Assembly: GCF_019091135.1 (NCBI RefSeq)
Contig: NZ_JAGXJW010000023.1
Location: forward strand, 46,300-110,299
Source: Cohnella sp. GbtcB17
Lineage (GTDB): Bacteria > Bacillota > Bacilli > Paenibacillales > Paenibacillaceae
Length of the DNA: 64,000 nucleotides
Reading direction: 5' to 3'
The position numbers and the translations under genes are program-made. Under the pieces are notes generated by a model that was not told where the DNA came from, ran no database searches, and saw only the letters and a program-made list of their open reading frames with translations. Below, in pieces: positions 7,788 to 19,678 of the stretch (positions are counted from its first letter, which is position 1; each line of letters opens with the position of its first letter).

Positions 7788-9100
7788 GCGGCGCCTTGAA
7801 TGGGCAGTCGGCGGACGCCCCCAAGACGGGGCCTCGAGCATCCGGCAAGGATCGCATCTTCGCCGATTACTTCGTCGAGACGCCATGGCCGCTCGCGCGT
7901 GCGGCGGAGGTCATCGCGGGCGAACAGTCGACCGGCACCTTCACCGCCGTGCCGGGGGAGACCCAGGCATTAAAGGAGCGACATGGCGCGAGGATCGAGC
8001 AGATCGTGCCGCTGGAGGAAGCTTCGGCGCCGCTGCTCCCGGGCGCCAAGCCGCCCGCCGGCCATGACGGACGCTACCGGCGCGGCAGGATCACCGTATC
8101 GTATCCGATCGTCAACTTCGGTCCGTCGATCCCGAACCTGATGAGCGCGATCGCGGGCAACCTGTTCGAGCTTCAGGAGCTGTCGGGCTTGCGGCTGCTC
8201 GATATCGAGCTGCCCGACGCCTTCGCCCGGCGCTATCCGGGGCCGAAGTTCGGCCTCGCGGGAACCCGCAGGCTAACCGGCGTGTACGAACGCCCCATCC
8301 TCGGCTCGATCGTCAAGCCGAGCGTCGGCTTGTCGGCTCAAGAGCTCGGCAGCCTCGTCTATGAGCTGGCCGTCGCGGGACTCGATTTTATCAAGGACGA
8401 CGAGCTGAACGCCAACCCGCCGTACTTGCCTCTCGAACAGAAGGTTCGGGCGGTTATGGACGCGATCGAGCGCGCGGCGGACGCGACGGGCAAGAAGACG
8501 ATGTACGCGTTCAACATTACCGGGGACATCGACGAGATGCGCCGCCATCACGACGCTGTCGTCGAAGCGGGCGGCAACTGCGTTATGGCGAGCGTCATGA
8601 GCGTCGGCTTCGCGGGGCTCGCCCACCTGAACGGCTACAGCGAGGTGCCGATCCACGCGCACCGCAATCAATGGGGCATGCTCACCCGCAGTCCGGGGCT
8701 CGGCATGGAATTCACAGCCTTCCAGAAGCTGTGCCGGCTGGCGGGGGCGGATCATCTTCACGTGAACGGGCTGAACAGCAAGTTCTACGAGAGCAACGAA
8801 TCCGTCGCGCGATCGATCCGGGCGTGCGCGACGCCGTTGTTCGGCGGCTACGAGACCGTGCCGGTCGTCTCTTCGGCGCAGTGGGCGGGCTCGGCTCCGC
8901 CGACGTACGCGGCCATCCGCAGCGTGGACGTGATGCATCTCGCGGGCGGCGGCATGCTCGCGCATCCGGACGGCCCCGCCGCGGGCTTCGCGAGCATGCG
9001 CCAAGGCTGGGAAGCGGCAGCGGCGGGTATCCCGCTCGAGACGTACGCGACAACCCATACCGAGCTCGCCCGAGCGATCGAGAAATACGGAAAGGGCTGA
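7784..9100 (+). CDS. RuBisCO-like protein (form IV type), candidate 3-oxo-isoapionate-4-phosphate-cleaving enzyme
   Basis: A 438-residue protein of the RuBisCO large-subunit family. Visible active-site equivalents are K179 (IVKPSVGLS), the carbamylation lysine K204 with D206 and E207 (DFIKDDE), H291/H293, K333 (NSKFYE) and the phosphate-binding GGG of LAGGGMLAHP. The metal-binding KDDE triad is kept, but loop 6 and neighbouring residues are unlike CO2-fixing forms. It overlaps the upstream gene by four bases, and a DUF1537-type kinase follows 5 bases after it. In known D-apiose catabolism, RuBisCO-like proteins act on 3-oxo-isoapionate 4-phosphate made by such a kinase. That role is inferred; another phosphorylated keto-acid is possible. 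Confidence 0.88.
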   Translation: MSGALNGQSADAPKTGPRASGKDRIFADYFVETPWPLARAAEVIAGEQSTGTFTAVPGETQALKERHGARIEQIVPLEEASAPLLPGAKPPAGHDGRYRRGRITVSYPIVNFGPSIPNLMSAIAGNLFELQELSGLRLLDIELPDAFARRYPGPKFGLAGTRRLTGVYERPILGSIVKPSVGLSAQELGSLVYELAVAGLDFIKDDELNANPPYLPLEQKVRAVMDAIERAADATGKKTMYAFNITGDIDEMRRHHDAVVEAGGNCVMASVMSVGFAGLAHLNGYSEVPIHAHRNQWGMLTRSPGLGMEFTAFQKLCRLAGADHLHVNGLNSKFYESNESVARSIRACATPLFGGYETVPVVSSAQWAGSAPPTYAAIRSVDVMHLAGGGMLAHPDGPAAGFASMRQGWEAAAAGIPLETYATTHTELARAIEKYGKG

Positions 9101-9105
9101 GACGC

Positions 9106-13816
<4,711 letters not shown>

Positions 13817-13826
13817 GGCCTAGTAA

Positions 13827-13869
13827 AAAGAACAGTCCTGGATGGGGATCGCATCCAGGACTGTTCTTT
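13827..13869. terminator. Bidirectional intrinsic terminator
   Basis: A perfect 18-bp inverted repeat runs from AAAGAACAGTCCTGGATG (13827-13844) to its complement (13852-13869), with a 7-base loop and A/T runs on both sides. It separates the convergent beta-galactosidase gene and the AraC gene at 13888 and can serve both strands. Confidence 0.93.
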
Positions 13870-13887
13870 GCGCTTAAGCACTCTCCG

Positions 13888-14757
13888 TCACAGGAGGGGG
13901 CTTCGCCGATAAGCGGCCGGCGTACCGCCTGCGATGCGCTTGAACAGCCTGTGGAAGTGAGGCAGGCTCTCGAAGCCGCATTCGGCGGCGATCCTTGCGA
14001 CGCCGTGATCCGTCGCAAGGAGCATTTCTTTCGCCTTGACGATGCGCTTGGCGGCGATAAAACCGGTGACGTTCATGCCGGTCATCTGCTTGAACAATCG
14101 GCTGAAGTGCGCGGGGCTGACGGACGCCCGCTTGCTCAGCTCGCGAAGCCCGATATCCTCGGCATAATGCTCGTCGATAAAAAGCAGCGCCTCGCGCATC
14201 CAGCGCGGTCCGATCGCCGGCGTCGCCGTATGCTGGCCGCGTCCCGCCGTCCCCGACTCCCGATTGACGGACAGCAGCAGACGCTGAATCAGCAAGGTTA
14301 CCGCATGCCGCATCCCCATCTGTGAAGCCCTCAATTCTTCGTCGATCTCCCGCAAAATTTGTTCGAATCCCGCCATCAGCGCCGGGCTGCATGGCAGTCG
14401 ATACAAGCGGCTCAGCCTGCTCCGATCGAAGCACTGTAAATAGGAGAAAGGCTCGCCGAGCGGCCGTGCCTGCACGAGCGCCGGGTTAAAAAAGAGTGCG
14501 GTGGACGTGACCGGATCCGCCGTGTCGGGAAAGGCGCGGTGGATCGTATTGCCGGGAATGAGAAACAGGCTGCCGGCGTGCATGTCGTAAAAGGTGCTGT
14601 CGATAAAAAAGGTGCCTTTGCCGTCGTGAACGTACACCATCTCATACCAATCGTGCAGATGATCGGGCAGCTCGCGCTGCTTCGTCTTGGTGTCCCTGTA
14701 TACGAATGAAAATGGAAAAGCGGGCGAGGCGTTTAAGGGCTTAAAAATAGGCTTCAT
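13888..14757 (-). CDS. AraC-family transcriptional regulator of the L-galactose-type operon
   Basis: A 289-residue one-component regulator. It has an N-terminal cupin sugar-binding domain (residues about 10-150, with HDWYEMVYVHDGKG and IPGNTIHRAF) and a C-terminal double helix-turn-helix domain (about 185-285, with SPAHFSRLFKQMTGMN and ending in AAYRRSPLL). It is divergent from the operon at 14905 across 147 bases that carry an 11-bp inverted repeat. It is therefore the probable inducer-responsive activator of that operon. Confidence 0.92.
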   Translation of the reverse strand: MKPIFKPLNASPAFPFSFVYRDTKTKQRELPDHLHDWYEMVYVHDGKGTFFIDSTFYDMHAGSLFLIPGNTIHRAFPDTADPVTSTALFFNPALVQARPLGEPFSYLQCFDRSRLSRLYRLPCSPALMAGFEQILREIDEELRASQMGMRHAVTLLIQRLLLSVNRESGTAGRGQHTATPAIGPRWMREALLFIDEHYAEDIGLRELSKRASVSPAHFSRLFKQMTGMNVTGFIAAKRIVKAKEMLLATDHGVARIAAECGFESLPHFHRLFKRIAGGTPAAYRRSPLL

Positions 14758-14790
14758 TTGGAATGCACCTGCGATTGGCGGTTTCTTTTC

Positions 14791-14820
14791 AAAATATCAA
14801 AAAAGGATATAAAATTGCAA
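14791..14820 (-). promoter_or_regulatory. Possible promoter of the AraC gene at 13888
   Basis: On the minus strand TTGCAA (complement of 14815-14820) is followed after 18 bases by TATTTT (complement of 14791-14796), a plausible sigma-A promoter. It overlaps the left arm of the 14808-14837 inverted repeat, which would allow autoregulation. Confidence 0.4.
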
Positions 14821-14837
14821 GCGAACGCAATTTTATA
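14808..14837. promoter_or_regulatory. 11-bp inverted repeat, candidate AraC operator
   Basis: Two perfect 11-base arms, TATAAAATTGC (14808-14818) and GCAATTTTATA (14827-14837), flank the 8-base spacer AAGCGAAC. The site lies in the divergent control region between the AraC gene and the lactonase gene. It contains a TATAAT-like element (14834-14839) facing the + strand operon. Confidence 0.6.
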
Positions 14838-14904
14838 ATTGAACTGGGATGCTAGAATAAATGGAGAACGGTTACAAACACGCCACTTTAAAAGGAGATG
14901 CCTG

Positions 14905-15735
14905 ATGAGAATCGATGCGCATCAGCATTACTGGAAGATCGATCGGGGCGATTATGGCTGGATCACGCCGGATATCCCGGTTTTGTATAGAGACTTTTTA
15001 CCGCTCGATCTGAAGCCGCATCTGGATGCGCACCGGCTGGACGGGGCGATCGTCGTCCAAGCGGCGCCGACGCCCGAAGAGACGGAATTTCTCTTGTCGC
15101 TGGCCGGGCAGGACGACACGATTAAAGGCGTCGTCGGCTATCTGGACTTGACGGACGATCGGCATGCCGCGTACTACGAACGATTCGCCCGGCATCAGAA
15201 GTTCGTCGGATTCCGTCTGATGATCCAGGACATGCCCGACGCGGGCGTCATCCTCGCGCCATCGTACGTCGAAGCGCTGCGAGGCTATGCGGCACAAAGC
15301 GTGGCCGTCGATCTGCTCGTGAAGTCCGACCAGCTTAAGCCGTTGATCGATCTCGTCAAGCAGGTGCCGGGTTTGCACGGCGTGATCGACCATATCGCCA
15401 AGCCGCGTATCGCCGAGGGCGCGATGGAGCCTTGGGGTCGCCAGATCGCAGAGCTGGCTTCGCATCCGAACCTGTACTGCAAGCTGTCCGGCATGGTCAC
15501 CGAAGCGGATCACGAGAACTGGAAAGCCGAGCAATTTGTTCCCTACGTCCGTCATGTGCTGGAGTGCTTCGGGCCGGACCGGGTTCTGTTCGGCAGCGAT
15601 TGGCCGGTTTGCTTGCTGGCGGCCGGCTATGACGAGGTGGTCGATATCTTGGAGCGCGCGCTGCCGGACGCGTGGGGAGCGGCGGAGCGGGAGAAGCTGT
15701 ACGGGCTGAATGCGAAGGCATTTTATCGACTGTAA
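14905..15735 (+). CDS. Amidohydrolase-family sugar lactonase (L-fucono/L-galactonolactonase-like)
   Basis: A 276-residue protein of the COG3618-type amidohydrolase-2 family. Motifs in order are the metal-binding DAHQHYW (H6, H8), the WI-TPDIP region, VIDHIAKP (second metal-site histidine), LYCKLSGM and the C-terminal FGSDWPVC aspartate. Family members open L-fucono-, L-rhamnono- and L-galactono-lactones. ATG 14905 is chosen because AAGGAG lies 7 bases upstream; the frame extends further but without a site. With the aldo/keto reductase at 15772 and the dehydrogenase at 16722, the order sugar to lactone to acid to keto-acid is complete. Confidence 0.88.
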   Translation: MRIDAHQHYWKIDRGDYGWITPDIPVLYRDFLPLDLKPHLDAHRLDGAIVVQAAPTPEETEFLLSLAGQDDTIKGVVGYLDLTDDRHAAYYERFARHQKFVGFRLMIQDMPDAGVILAPSYVEALRGYAAQSVAVDLLVKSDQLKPLIDLVKQVPGLHGVIDHIAKPRIAEGAMEPWGRQIAELASHPNLYCKLSGMVTEADHENWKAEQFVPYVRHVLECFGPDRVLFGSDWPVCLLAAGYDEVVDILERALPDAWGAAEREKLYGLNAKAFYRL

Positions 15736-15771
15736 GGGCTGGCTTATTCAAATGGCGGGAGGACTGGACAA

Positions 15772-16725
15772 ATGAAATATCGTCAATTGGGGAAAACGGG
15801 CCTCGACGTCTCCGTATTAAGCTTCGGCGCTTCCTCGCTCGGCTCCGTATTTCGGCAAACCGACGAAGGAGAGAGCGTCCGGACGGTGCACGCGGCAATC
15901 GATGCCGGAATCAATTATTTCGACGTCTCGCCTTATTACGGATTGACCAAGGCGGAGGCTGTGCTGGGAAAGGCGCTGAAGGACATTCCGCGCGACAAGT
16001 ACGTGCTGTCGACGAAGGCGGGGCGTTATGGAGTCGATGAGTTCGACTTTTCGTATGACCGGATCGTCGCGAGCGTGGACGAAAGCCTTGCGCGGCTGAA
16101 TGTGGACGAGATCGATATTTTGTATTTGCACGATATCGAGTTCGTGCCGGCCGACATCATCATGAACGATGCGATTCCCGCGCTGCACCGGCTGAAGGAA
16201 TCCGGCAAGATCCGGTTCGGCGGGATCTGCGGACTTCCGCTCGCCTTGTTCGAGGCGTTTATCCCCCGTGTCGAAGTTGACAGCATCATCTCGTATTGCC
16301 ATTATTCCCTGAATGATACGAGTTTGCTCGGTTTGCTCCCGCTGCTTGAAGCGAACGGCACGGGACTCGTCAACGCTTCGCCGCTGTCCATGGGTCTGCT
16401 CGGTACGCGCGGCACGCCGGACTGGCATCCGGCTACGCCGCAGACGAAGGCTGTATGTCTCGAAGCTGCGCGCTATTGCGAGTCGCAGGGGGCGGATATC
16501 GCCAAGCTGGCGATTCAGTTTTCCACGTCGAACGAACGGATTCCGACGACGCTGGTGAGCACGGCCAATCCGGCCAACATTCAAAAAAACGCGGCTTGGA
16601 CCGATGAGCCGATCGACGTAGGATTGCTGGCGGAGGTGCTTGAGATCCTGCAGCCGGTCCACAATCGGACATGGGTAAGCGGACGCGAGGAGTATAACGT
16701 CGGGATCGGAGGCGACGAAGCATGA
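15772..16725 (+). CDS. Aldo/keto reductase, L-galactose (or L-fucose) 1-dehydrogenase-like
   Basis: A 317-residue aldo/keto reductase. The catalytic tetrad can be placed as D in FDVSPYYG, its tyrosine, K in STKAGRYG and H in LYLHDIEF. It resembles the L-galactose/L-fucose dehydrogenase branch, whose members oxidise the anomeric carbon to a lactone using NAD(P). This matches the upstream lactonase and explains its presence in a catabolic operon. The last four bases overlap the next gene (ATGA at 16722). L-galactose is preferred because of the downstream 5-dehydrogenase-like enzyme; L-fucose remains possible. Confidence 0.87.
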   Translation: MKYRQLGKTGLDVSVLSFGASSLGSVFRQTDEGESVRTVHAAIDAGINYFDVSPYYGLTKAEAVLGKALKDIPRDKYVLSTKAGRYGVDEFDFSYDRIVASVDESLARLNVDEIDILYLHDIEFVPADIIMNDAIPALHRLKESGKIRFGGICGLPLALFEAFIPRVEVDSIISYCHYSLNDTSLLGLLPLLEANGTGLVNASPLSMGLLGTRGTPDWHPATPQTKAVCLEAARYCESQGADIAKLAIQFSTSNERIPTTLVSTANPANIQKNAAWTDEPIDVGLLAEVLEILQPVHNRTWVSGREEYNVGIGGDEA

Positions 16726-17738
16726 GAGGCATCGTCTGCGCGGAAGTTGAGCGTTTTGTGCTGGTGGAAGATCTGCCTGAACCGGCGCTTGCGCCGGGCT
16801 TCGCTATCATCGCATTGAAAAGAATCGGCATTTGCGGAACCGATCTGCACGCCTACAAAGGCCGACAGCCGTTTTTCGCCTATCCCCGCATTCTGGGGCA
16901 TGAGCTCGCGGGCGTCATCGAGGCGATCGGTCCGAATGACGAAGGGCTGAGGGTCGGCGATCGCGTCAGCGTCATTCCGTATATGCACTGCGGAACCTGT
17001 ATCGCCTGCCGCGGCGGCAAGACGAACTGCTGTACGGATATGAAGGTGCTCGGCGTCCATATCGACGGCGGCATGCGGGAGCGGATCTCGGTCCCGGTCA
17101 CGCATCTGATCGCGGCAAACGATCTGACGCTCGATCAGACCGCGACGCTGGAGCCGTTCGCCATCGGCGCGCATGCGGTGCGCCGGTCGGGGCTCGCGGC
17201 GGGTGAAACCGCGCTCGTCATCGGCGGCGGTCCGATCGGGCTTGGCGTCATGGCGTTCGCGAAGGCGCGCGGCGCGAAAGTCATCGCCATGGACGTCAAC
17301 GAAGACCGGCTTGCGTTTTGCCGCGAATGGGCTGAAGTCGACGACACGGCAGGGGCCCTGACGGATCCGCTCGGCGGTCTGCTGGCGGCAAACGGCGGAG
17401 AGCTGCCGAGCGTCGTCTTCGACGCCACGGGCAATGCGCAGTCGATGACCGCCGCATTCGGCTACACGGCGCACGGGGGCAGACTGATTTACGTCGGACT
17501 CGTCAGCGCCGACATCACGTTCCACGATCCCGAGTTCCACAAGCGCGAGTTGACGCTGATGGCCAGCCGCAACGCAACTCGGGAGGACTTCGAGCGCGTG
17601 CTCGAGGTTATTCGTGCCGGGAACATTAACGTAGACCGCTATATCACGCACCGCGCAGACTTCAACGACATGATCGGACAATTCGAGACGTGGCTGAAGC
17701 CCGAATCGAAGGTGATCAAGGCGATGGTCGAGCTTTGA
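16722..17738 (+). CDS. Zn-dependent alcohol dehydrogenase, L-galactonate 5-dehydrogenase-like
   Basis: A 338-residue medium-chain dehydrogenase. The catalytic zinc ligands are in ICGTDLHA and GHELAG, four structural-zinc cysteines lie in CGTCIACRGGKTNCC, and the Rossmann fingerprint is GGGPIGLGVMA. It resembles sugar-acid 5-dehydrogenases (L-galactonate/L-gulonate, LgoD type) that yield D-tagaturonate or fructuronate, entry points to hexuronate metabolism. It overlaps the upstream gene by 4 bases and ends the operon; a strong terminator follows. L-threonine or polyol dehydrogenase activity cannot be excluded from sequence alone. Confidence 0.87.
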   Translation: MRGIVCAEVERFVLVEDLPEPALAPGFAIIALKRIGICGTDLHAYKGRQPFFAYPRILGHELAGVIEAIGPNDEGLRVGDRVSVIPYMHCGTCIACRGGKTNCCTDMKVLGVHIDGGMRERISVPVTHLIAANDLTLDQTATLEPFAIGAHAVRRSGLAAGETALVIGGGPIGLGVMAFAKARGAKVIAMDVNEDRLAFCREWAEVDDTAGALTDPLGGLLAANGGELPSVVFDATGNAQSMTAAFGYTAHGGRLIYVGLVSADITFHDPEFHKRELTLMASRNATREDFERVLEVIRAGNINVDRYITHRADFNDMIGQFETWLKPESKVIKAMVEL

Positions 17739-17755
17739 TGAAACCGATATGAACT

Positions 17756-17797
17756 AAAAAAGATTGGCAGGCGATCAAGTCCTGCCAATCTTTTTTT
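17756..17797 (+). terminator. Intrinsic terminator
   Basis: Arms AGATTGGCAGG (17761-17771) and CCTGCCAATCT (17781-17791), flanked by A5 and T7. It ends the lactonase-reductase-dehydrogenase operon. Confidence 0.93.
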
Positions 17798-17915
17798 GCT
17801 TGTTGAGATGGATCGAGTCGTATAATATTTACAAAAGAAAGTGAAATTTCCTTTTTTAAAAGTGAGCAAGCGATGTATTTCATAATTTCCGTAATCCCTG
17901 TGTCGCCGAGGGAAG

Positions 17916-18203
17916 TTATTTAATCGGAAGCTTTTTCTCCAGGATACGGCTCCTTAATTTGTTCATCAGCTCGGCGTGTTCGATTTTTGGAGTAGAAGGA
18001 TCCGAGCTTTCTTTTTCGGCAGCAGCGAGCTTCTGATACGATTCAATAATCGCTTGCTGCTTTTCATAATAAGCATGACTCATCACCACTAAGTCTTCAT
18101 GGCCGTTTTTGGTTATGAATACGGGCTCGCCTTCCATGTGACAGATCTCAGCGATGTAATTGAAGTTATCTCTCAGATCCGTTATCGGTTTGATGATCGG
18201 CAT
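17916..18203 (-). CDS. Phd/YefM-family antitoxin, no toxin gene beside it
   Basis: A 95-residue protein with the Phd/YefM N-terminal fold (PIITDLRDNFNYIAEI...EPVFITKNGHEDLVVMSH). This fold binds DNA as a dimer, and the charged C-terminal tail (LMNKLRSRILEKKLPIK) would neutralise a RelE/ParE/Doc toxin. ATG 18203 has GAGGTGAG 4 bases upstream; a GTG at 18212 overlaps that site and is less likely. No toxin-size ORF follows in the 177 bases before the terminator at 17797, so it is an orphan or a remnant. It lies in an AT-richer patch. Confidence 0.85.
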   Translation of the reverse strand: MPIIKPITDLRDNFNYIAEICHMEGEPVFITKNGHEDLVVMSHAYYEKQQAIIESYQKLAAAEKESSDPSTPKIEHAELMNKLRSRILEKKLPIK

Positions 18204-18244
18204 ATTTCTCACCTCGTTTAGAAGGGTACCATGTATAGATCAAT

Positions 18245-18262
18245 TTATCATAATTATGATAA
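18245..18262. promoter_or_regulatory. 18-bp perfect palindrome, candidate antitoxin operator
   Basis: TTATCATAATTATGATAA is a perfect palindrome 41 bases upstream of the Phd/YefM gene, between it and the HAD remnant. Antitoxins of this family repress their own promoter through short palindromes, so this is a likely operator. Confidence 0.5.
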
Positions 18263-18291
18263 TTTAAACATCGACCTAGACGGAGGATCGT

Positions 18292-18625
18292 ATGAATAAT
18301 ATTCAAGCCGTTCTTTTTGATCTGGATAATACGCTTCTGGATCGGACGCTTACTTTTCATAACTTCACTACGTCATTCGTATATACATACTTCGCCCATG
18401 ATTTATTAGGCATTCGGGATTTCTTTGACTTCATTCTCGTTTCTGAGGTAGCTGGCGTTAAAAAAATCGGACAATTGAATATTTGAAATGGCATTTAATA
18501 ATTGAAAGTGCAGGGCTGGGATGAAAACCATCTGGTTTGAAGTGAATCAACCGTGGAGAGAGGAAATTACCGTTAAACCTGAATATAGAATTAAACATTT
18601 AAGAGAGTTAGAAAACATACTGTAG
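18292..18625 (+). pseudogene. Decayed HAD-superfamily hydrolase gene
   Basis: The start has a good CGGAGG site and encodes MNNIQAVLFDLDNTLLDRT, the HAD motif I. The protein then jumps from the cap region straight to a motif-III-like stretch (FDFILVSEVAGVKK) and stops at 18486. A typical HAD C-terminus (GMKTIWFEVNQPWREE...LENIL) continues in another frame up to the stop at 18623-18625. About half of a normal 220-residue protein is missing, and at least one frameshift is present. Motif I is intact but the active site cannot form. Confidence 0.8.
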
Positions 18626-18650
18626 CTCATAAACGAGTAGGAGATCGAAA

Positions 18651-19109
18651 ATGTCGATTAGAGGATTAAGATTTCAAACCGATCAAGGAGACAATATTCA
18701 AACGGCCAGTATTTTTGCCTCCTTGGATGCTTATAAATATCGATGGTACATCGATAATTTAGATACGTTAGATCAGGAGTTAGACAGCGAATTTAACGTG
18801 AAATTCACGGATGGAGAAAAGTTGGTAAAGGCACTTCGTTTTCATAACGTGCATGCCATATTCGGTGAATTTACTGCTTTCGATAAAGATTACGAATGTA
18901 CTTCAGACGAACCTGAAGTAAAGGATTGGAATGAGTTCGTTAAGAGCACGGCGAAGATGGTTGTGCTCATCGTCGACTGTTATTACATTGATGTGTATTT
19001 GAAGGATCTTGAAGTTTTAAAGCGCTTTTCTCGATTTATATTGAGTCAGGGGCTTACGCCGGAGCTTATCGATGAGACGGATGCGAGATACAAATTTAAG
19101 GTCTGGTGA
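18651..19109 (+). CDS. DUF2691-like hypothetical protein
   Basis: A 152-residue soluble protein starting MSIRGLRF. Its pattern resembles DUF2691 proteins of Bacillales: an N-terminal strand, KYRWYIDN, an acidic FGEFTAF stretch and a hydrophobic strand KMVVLIVDCYYIDVYLKD. The function of that family is unknown. GC content is clearly lower than in the sugar operons. The ribosome site (AGGAGATCG) is weak but well placed. No operon partner is apparent; the decayed HAD gene precedes it and a small membrane peptide follows. Confidence 0.65.
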   Translation: MSIRGLRFQTDQGDNIQTASIFASLDAYKYRWYIDNLDTLDQELDSEFNVKFTDGEKLVKALRFHNVHAIFGEFTAFDKDYECTSDEPEVKDWNEFVKSTAKMVVLIVDCYYIDVYLKDLEVLKRFSRFILSQGLTPELIDETDARYKFKVW

Positions 19110-19208
19110 TTGTATAAAAACGATGAAAAATTAGTGACGCGGAGTTTGAAGCGGAAGAACCAAACATTTATATAAGATGCGGGTGATAAACGAGAAAGCG
19201 GTGAATCC

Positions 19209-19364
19209 ATGATTTTTTACTTTAGTGTGTTTATGATCTTGGTCCTGGTGGGACTCGGTACGATTCAAACCAGTTTGAACAAACAGATTCAGAACGAGGA
19301 AAGGATCTTTGAGCGGTTGGATATGATTATTCTAGAGCTGAAGAACGAACGCAACTTGCATTAG
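19209..19364 (+). CDS. Small single-span membrane protein (51 residues)
   Basis: A short ORF with a GGTGA site 5 bases before ATG. Residues 1-19 form a hydrophobic span (IFYFSVFMILVLVGLG). They are followed by an amphipathic, charged helix rich in Gln/Glu/Arg/Leu (residues 22-51) that could form a coiled coil. The arrangement resembles many Bacillales short membrane peptides with a cytoplasmic tail. The family is unknown to me. It is on the same strand as the DUF2691-like gene, 99 bases downstream. Confidence 0.55.
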   Translation: MIFYFSVFMILVLVGLGTIQTSLNKQIQNEERIFERLDMIILELKNERNLH

Positions 19365-19678
19365 AAGATTCAATTTACTTCAAAAGACCTCTGTGGAAGC
19401 CAGATGATGGCTGTAATAGAGGTCTTTTGTTGCGCTAAACGTCTTGTAAAGTAAATGGCCTCGCAGTCACTTCTGCCTCCACTGGAGTTACGCGATATTA
19501 CCGCACAACTCGCCTCGCCGCCCACGTTTTGTCCGGAGTTGTACTGTTTTACCGCACAACAGCGTCCCCAGCCCACATTTTATCCGAAGTTGTGCGGTAC
19601 TGCCGCACAATTGAGCTCGCAACCAACGATTTGCCTGGAATAATGCGATATTACCGCACAACGGCGAGCCCGCTCCGA
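19365..19678. repeat. Intergenic stretch with 51-bp imperfect tandem repeats
   Basis: Repeat units start at 19487, 19538, 19589 and 19640, with a period of exactly 51 bases over about 3.4 copies to about 19662. The best conserved core is TACCGCACAAC or TGCCGCACAA. Because 51 is a multiple of 3, several frames stay open on both strands, but no ribosome site or initiation context supports translation. The remainder (19365-19486) shows a direct pair of AGAGGTCTTTTG/AGACCTCTG-like inverted segments and nothing else recognisable. Confidence 0.75.

Noticed and set aside
7784..9100. CO2-fixing RuBisCO
   Set aside because: Loop 6 and several substrate-binding positions are unlike true RuBisCO, and no phosphoribulokinase gene is nearby; the operon is sugar catabolism.
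8671..9105. Long N-terminal extension of the DUF1537 kinase
   Set aside because: It is an out-of-frame reading of the RuBisCO-like gene. The real start at 9106 gives the normal family N-terminus.
19487..19662. CRISPR array
   Set aside because: Units are 51 bases, imperfect and contiguous without unique spacers; no cas genes are present. The same applies to 39355-39640.
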